Below are positions 59,884 to 64,000 of a DNA stretch of 64,000 nt, piece after piece. Source of the stretch: Paraburkholderia podalyriae (lineage in GTDB: Bacteria > Pseudomonadota > Gammaproteobacteria > Burkholderiales > Burkholderiaceae); assembly GCF_014397785.1 (NCBI RefSeq), contig NZ_VZQQ01000019.1, positions 1-64,000 of the forward strand, written 5' to 3'. Each line of letters starts with the position of its first letter. Positions within the stretch are counted from its first letter, which is position 1. The translations under genes were made by a program, and so were the position numbers. The notes under the pieces were generated by a model, which was given only the letters and a program-made list of their open reading frames with translations, did not search any database and had not been told where the DNA came from.

Positions 59884-62031
59884 ATGGCTTTTGCCAATGC
59901 CCTTAACTGGTTGAAGTTGCCACGATCGTCGATGGTGCCGGCTACGCCGCCGGCTGCACCGCCCGCGCCGCCTGCCAGGCGAGGCGTGCCGCCTTCGCCG
60001 CAGTATCTGCCGGTACTGGGATTCCGTGAGCTGATTCAGCGAACGGGTGTGGAGGGGACAGTCCGGCGTATCGCCAGCAGTCTCGGGCTGTCGCCTGAGA
60101 GTGAGCAGCGTGACCTCGAACCATTGCTGCAGCGGCTCACGGAATTTGTGCAGCTCCTGCCCGCGTCCGAGTCGCATCATCACGCGCAACCGGGCGGCCT
60201 GCTAATCCATCTACTCGAGGTGGCGCGCTATGCGCTGCATTTCCGTGAGGGGTACCGGTTGCCGCTCGGGGCGAGTCCCGAAGACCAGATGCAGCATCAG
60301 GCGCGGTGCAGTTATGAGGTGCTGGTCGGGGCGTTGCTGCACGACATCGGCAAGCCGCTCGCGGACCTGAAAGTCGAACTGGCCATCGGGCATGACGTCC
60401 GTCCCTGGGTGCCGATGGCCGGCAGCATGAACGAGCAGGGTGGCGCGTGGTACTGCGTGGATTTCCCAGCGCCCGGTGAGCGCGATTACGGTGCCCATTC
60501 GCGTCTTGCCATCGTGCTGCTGCAGCGCCTCGTGCCACCAGCGTCGTTGAGCTGGCTGGCCCAGTATCCGCCCGTGCTGCAGGAACTGGCTGCATACCTG
60601 TCCGGAGAGGCCAGCTCGAAAGACAGCGCGCTCGCGAAGATCGTGGGTGACGCGGATCGCCGCTCGGTCGCGGAAAACCTGCTGGCCGGTCCCCGTACGC
60701 GGTTTGCCTCGGCGCGCGCGGTGCCGCTGATCGAGCGGCTGATGGAGGGGCTGCGACGGCTTGTGGCCGAGGGCGGTATGCCGCTCAATCGCGCCGGCGC
60801 GACCGGCTATTGCGACGGCGAATCGCTCTGGTGCGTGGCGAAAACGCTGGCCGAGGCCGTCCGGGCTTACCTCGCTTCGCATGAGCAGCAACAGAGCGGC
60901 GCGGCAGGGATTCCGGCGGACAATAACCGGCTCTTCGACACCTGGCAGGAATACGGTGCGCTTGTGCCTACGCCGGAAGGCGGTGCCATCTGGACGATCG
61001 CAGTCGCGATAGGCGCATGGAAGCAAACCTTCACGGTTCTGCGTTTTCCGCTTGATCGGCTCTACGCCGAATCTGCTCACTATCCGCGCGCGCTGCCTGC
61101 GGGCTCGGTTCAGACCATCGAAGTGGGCGCCGAGCGGACCCCGGCGGCTGAATGTGTCGACCGCGCTGATGATGGTGTATTGGACGCGCGCGCAGAGCGT
61201 CACCGGGAAGGGCCGTCCCCGGTCGGGGACCCGGTGACGACGGCGGTAGATCAAACCGTCGACGCGCCAGACGCCGCGGCGTCAACAGCGCGCGAAGAAC
61301 CGGATCGGCGGGATCGGCATAAAGCGGACGATGACTCGCCTGCGTCGCAGGGGCGGGCCGCTTCTGATACCGGAGCTTCGTCCATGAACGACGGCGAGCC
61401 GGCGTATCTGCCGGACGCAGAGAGCGCTGCCGTGCTCAGTGCCGAAGCGGTCGCGGCGCACGGCAAGGGCAACGACGATGCACCCATACCGAACCAGGTC
61501 AGTGCCCCGGTTCGCCCGCGCGAGAAGGGGCGGGTTCCGTCGCGATCCATTCCCGCTCGGGCGGGTGCCCGGCAGCTGCGGCCGAATGCGGAACGATTCA
61601 TGGCCTGGGTGCAGGAGGGAGTTGCTACGGGCGGGTTGCCGTACAACGAATCGATGGCCCGTGTGCATTTTGTGCCGGAAGGCATGCTGCTTGTGACGCC
61701 GGCGATCTTCCGGGATTTCGCGCAGGCTCATCCCGGCGCGATCGAGCAGACGCCCACCGAAGATGGACGGACCCCGGAGCCGTGGAAGCAACTCCAGCGC
61801 GATTTCCAGAAATCCGGCTATCCAGTGACAGCCGATGCCGGCGGCGCAGGCCGGTCCTATCTGCTCCACTACACCATCAAGGGCGCCGGCGGCCGGCAGC
61901 TATCTGTGATGCTCGTTCCCGAGCCGGAGCGGTTCTTCAATCCCGTGCCGCCGCCGAACGCGATGATCCAGTCGAAGCAGAAGGCGGTCGCAACGGAAGA
62001 GGCGGATTTGCCTCAGTCGTCTGAGGTGTGA
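59884..62031 (+). CDS. traI: MobH-type relaxase, TraI_2 family
   Basis: A 715-residue protein. The N-terminal TraI_2 domain has the histidine block HHHAQPGGLLIHLLEVA (98-114) and an HD-like LLHDIGK (151-157) that mark MobH relaxases. A long disordered acidic linker (about 430-570) follows. The C-terminal TraI_2_C domain (575-690) resembles a winged helix, with 'RFMAWVQEGVATGGLPYNES'. It nicks oriT and pilots the strand into the secretion channel. ATG at 59884 is preferred; the frame is open further upstream. Confidence 0.88.
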   Translation: MAFANALNWLKLPRSSMVPATPPAAPPAPPARRGVPPSPQYLPVLGFRELIQRTGVEGTVRRIASSLGLSPESEQRDLEPLLQRLTEFVQLLPASESHHHAQPGGLLIHLLEVARYALHFREGYRLPLGASPEDQMQHQARCSYEVLVGALLHDIGKPLADLKVELAIGHDVRPWVPMAGSMNEQGGAWYCVDFPAPGERDYGAHSRLAIVLLQRLVPPASLSWLAQYPPVLQELAAYLSGEASSKDSALAKIVGDADRRSVAENLLAGPRTRFASARAVPLIERLMEGLRRLVAEGGMPLNRAGATGYCDGESLWCVAKTLAEAVRAYLASHEQQQSGAAGIPADNNRLFDTWQEYGALVPTPEGGAIWTIAVAIGAWKQTFTVLRFPLDRLYAESAHYPRALPAGSVQTIEVGAERTPAAECVDRADDGVLDARAERHREGPSPVGDPVTTAVDQTVDAPDAAASTAREEPDRRDRHKADDDSPASQGRAASDTGASSMNDGEPAYLPDAESAAVLSAEAVAAHGKGNDDAPIPNQVSAPVRPREKGRVPSRSIPARAGARQLRPNAERFMAWVQEGVATGGLPYNESMARVHFVPEGMLLVTPAIFRDFAQAHPGAIEQTPTEDGRTPEPWKQLQRDFQKSGYPVTADAGGAGRSYLLHYTIKGAGGRQLSVMLVPEPERFFNPVPPPNAMIQSKQKAVATEEADLPQSSEV

Positions 62032-62053
62032 TCGGGGCATCGGGACAACGGCG

Positions 62054-64000
62054 ATGGCGTATCCGGTCGAGAACTTCTTTCGCAGGCCCGTTGAACTGCT
62101 GTCCTCCGTGGCTGCGCTCGCAGTGACCGGCATCCTCTGGTCCCACGCGGCGCTCTTCCTTATCACGCCCGCCACGGGTGGCGTCACGACCCTTGCACTC
62201 CTGTCACTGGCCTGCGTTCGCGGGCGACAGGCATGGCGGCTGATCCGTTTCCAGCGCAATCTCCGACGCCTACCACAATATGTGATCCCTGCGGGCGCTA
62301 TCCCGTGCTCCAGCAAGGAGGTCTTTCTCGGGCGGGGCTTTCGCTGGAGCGTCATGCACACGCAGCGCCTGTATCAGGCCCGTTTTCCCGAAAACCGCCT
62401 CCTCCTTGCACGCAATGACCTGTACGACCGGGCGCGGGATCATGAGCGTCGGTATCCCGATAGCCGGTTCGCGCGCGTAACCCGTCGCGAGGTATGGTGG
62501 AATCCGGTCGCGCCGTTGCCGCCGGTCGGTGGCGATCCCGCGCTGCATGGCGTCGAACCTGACGAACGCGACATCTGGTTCGACATCGGCGAGCGTGTGG
62601 GGCACATGGCGGTGCTCGGCACCACGCGCGTGGGCAAGACCCGGCTGTGCGAGGTCCTGGTTGCCCAGGACATCCGCCGCGGCGATATCGTGATCGTGTT
62701 CGATCCGAAAGGCGACGTCGACCTGCTGCTTCGCATGTACGCCGAGGCGAAACGTTGCGGGCGGGAGAGCGAGTTCACGTTTTTCCATCTGGGCTACCCG
62801 GACAAATCCGCGCGCTATAGTCCGATTGGCACGTATTCGCGGATTACTGAGGTGGCGACGCGCATCGCCGGCAACCTGCCGAAGGAGGGGCAGTCGGCCG
62901 CGTTTCGCGACTTCGTCTGGCGCTTCGTGAACGTGATGGCGCGCGCGATGAGTGCGCTCGGCATCCGTCCGACCTACGAGATGATCTACCGGAACGCAGT
63001 GAACATCGACGCTCTCGCGTTACGGTACTTCCGCTTCTGGCTCGACCGGGATCACCCTGCATGGAAGGAGGGACTGGAGCCGCTCGACAAGGAAGAGGCG
63101 AAGCAGGCGATGCGGCTGCAGCGCAATCAGGAAGTGCTGCAGGTCGCGAACCTGGTCCGGCAGCAGGGCTGGAGCGATCCGATTGCCAACGGCCTGCTGT
63201 CGGTCATCAGCAACGAGCGGTCGTACTTCGACAAGTTGGTCTCGTCGCTCTATCCGCTCCTGGAAAAGCTCACCACAGGCAGGACCTCGGAACTGCTGTC
63301 GCCCGACTACGACGACCCTCACGATCCGCGCCCGGTGTTCGACTGGAACCGGGTCATGGACCGTGGCGGCGTCGTGTACGTCGGACTGGATGCGCTATCC
63401 GACTTTGAGGTCGCGGGCGTGGTCGGCAACGCGATGTTCGCCGATCTAACATCGACCGCGGGGCGCATCTACAAGTACGGGCATGGCTACGGGCAGAGCA
63501 CGGCGGGCGGCCGTCGGCGTGTGTCGATCCACGCCGACGAGTTCAACGAACTGGTGGGCGACGAATTCCTGCCGATGGTCAACAAGGCGGGGGGCGCGGG
63601 TTACCAGGTTACCGCCTACACGCAGACGAGCGCCGACCTTGAGGCAAAGATTGGCTCACGCGCGAAGGCCGAGCAGATCTTCGGGAATTTCAACACGCTC
63701 GTGATGCTGCGCGTGAAGTACGTGACGACCGCGCAGATCCTGACCGACCAGCTTCCGATGATCGATGTGAAATCGCTCACGCTCGCCTCATCGGCGACGG
63801 ACGCAGTACGGCGCGGCGAGGGTGTCCACTTCACGGCGCAGACACACGATCAGATCTCAGTACGACAGGTGCCGATGCTGCAGGCATCCGACCTGACGCA
63901 GTTGCCCAAGGGCCAGGCGTTTGCGCTCATTGAGGGCGGCCAGCTTGTGAAGGTGCGCCTGCCATTGCTTGAGGCGCATGACCCCATCATGCTCCCTGGA
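62054..64000 (+). CDS. traD: TraD-type coupling protein, cut at the window end
   Basis: At least 649 residues, running off the window. Two N-terminal membrane helices (about 12-30 and 35-54), a motor domain with Walker A GTTRVGKT at 189-196, FDPKGD near 218, and 'SIHADEFNEL' with the Walker B acid pair near 490. This is the VirD4/TraD coupling ATPase that brings the relaxase-DNA complex to the channel; its length and N-terminus fit the TraD of MobH elements. It follows traI by 22 bases. Confidence 0.88.
   Translation, partial: MAYPVENFFRRPVELLSSVAALAVTGILWSHAALFLITPATGGVTTLALLSLACVRGRQAWRLIRFQRNLRRLPQYVIPAGAIPCSSKEVFLGRGFRWSVMHTQRLYQARFPENRLLLARNDLYDRARDHERRYPDSRFARVTRREVWWNPVAPLPPVGGDPALHGVEPDERDIWFDIGERVGHMAVLGTTRVGKTRLCEVLVAQDIRRGDIVIVFDPKGDVDLLLRMYAEAKRCGRESEFTFFHLGYPDKSARYSPIGTYSRITEVATRIAGNLPKEGQSAAFRDFVWRFVNVMARAMSALGIRPTYEMIYRNAVNIDALALRYFRFWLDRDHPAWKEGLEPLDKEEAKQAMRLQRNQEVLQVANLVRQQGWSDPIANGLLSVISNERSYFDKLVSSLYPLLEKLTTGRTSELLSPDYDDPHDPRPVFDWNRVMDRGGVVYVGLDALSDFEVAGVVGNAMFADLTSTAGRIYKYGHGYGQSTAGGRRRVSIHADEFNELVGDEFLPMVNKAGGAGYQVTAYTQTSADLEAKIGSRAKAEQIFGNFNTLVMLRVKYVTTAQILTDQLPMIDVKSLTLASSATDAVRRGEGVHFTAQTHDQISVRQVPMLQASDLTQLPKGQAFALIEGGQLVKVRLPLLEAHDPIMLPG

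Noticed and set aside
1..64000. CRISPR array, tRNA, rRNA, integrase or complete insertion sequence
   Set aside because: No regularly spaced repeats, no tRNA-like clover sequence, no tyrosine or serine recombinase and no intact transposase were seen in either strand.

Overview
The window is GC-rich DNA from a betaproteobacterium. The HU-type protein, the coding style and many family resemblances suggest Burkholderiales (Burkholderia, Paraburkholderia or Caballeronia); this is inference from the sequence alone. Most of the window is one large conjugative element, either an integrative conjugative element (ICE) or a plasmid or megaplasmid carrying its modules. No integrase, tRNA or attachment site is visible, so ICE and plasmid cannot be told apart here.

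Layout. 1-2677: end of an ArgP-like LysR gene, then a coupled symporter and fatty acid desaturase; these could be host flank or cargo. 3318-13315: the element's maintenance core, with two small HTH regulators, ParA, PFGI-1-type ParB, DUF2857-like, STY4528-like, TIGR03761-like and DUF3158-like proteins, SSB and HU. Three copies of a 17-bp palindrome lie in and after the STY4528-like gene. 13369-17008: four leftward genes, including an Lnt/TraB-like amidohydrolase. 17224-20865: AT-richer cargo, ending in a LysR regulator divergent from a second adenylosuccinate synthetase (PurA).

21188-30679: one long leftward operon with a good promoter at its start and a rho-independent terminator at its end. 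It carries DUF3577 (STY4534), ArdB/KlcA antirestriction, DUF6927, DUF3275, a DUF6094-type DNA methyltransferase, an SNF2-like helicase, DUF3085 and unknown genes. Almost every gene has its own structured leader. Several leaders share a recurring multi-hairpin 5' element, and some gene-proximal hairpins enclose the Shine-Dalgarno sequence. This is the most unusual feature of the window.

31010-48233: more regulators and cargo. These are an ACT-domain protein, an AbiE-type toxin-antitoxin pair with a nested operator, an Mpo1-like/AraC pair, and a catabolic-looking island. The island has a soluble hybrid histidine kinase, an OmpR-type regulator, a polyamine-type ABC transporter with a Tat-exported binding protein, and a 1125-residue molybdopterin oxidoreductase fused to its own flavin and 2Fe-2S reductase.

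48515-64000: conjugation. A leftward VirB-type type IV secretion operon (virB1-11-2-3-4-5-x-6-8-9-10, no recognisable virB7) is divergent from a MobH-type TraI relaxase and a TraD coupling protein cut by the window edge. The gene-poor DNA between virB1 and traI is the natural place to look for oriT. The element therefore combines an ICE (SPI-7/PFGI-1)-type replication and partition core with a VirB-type mating machine.
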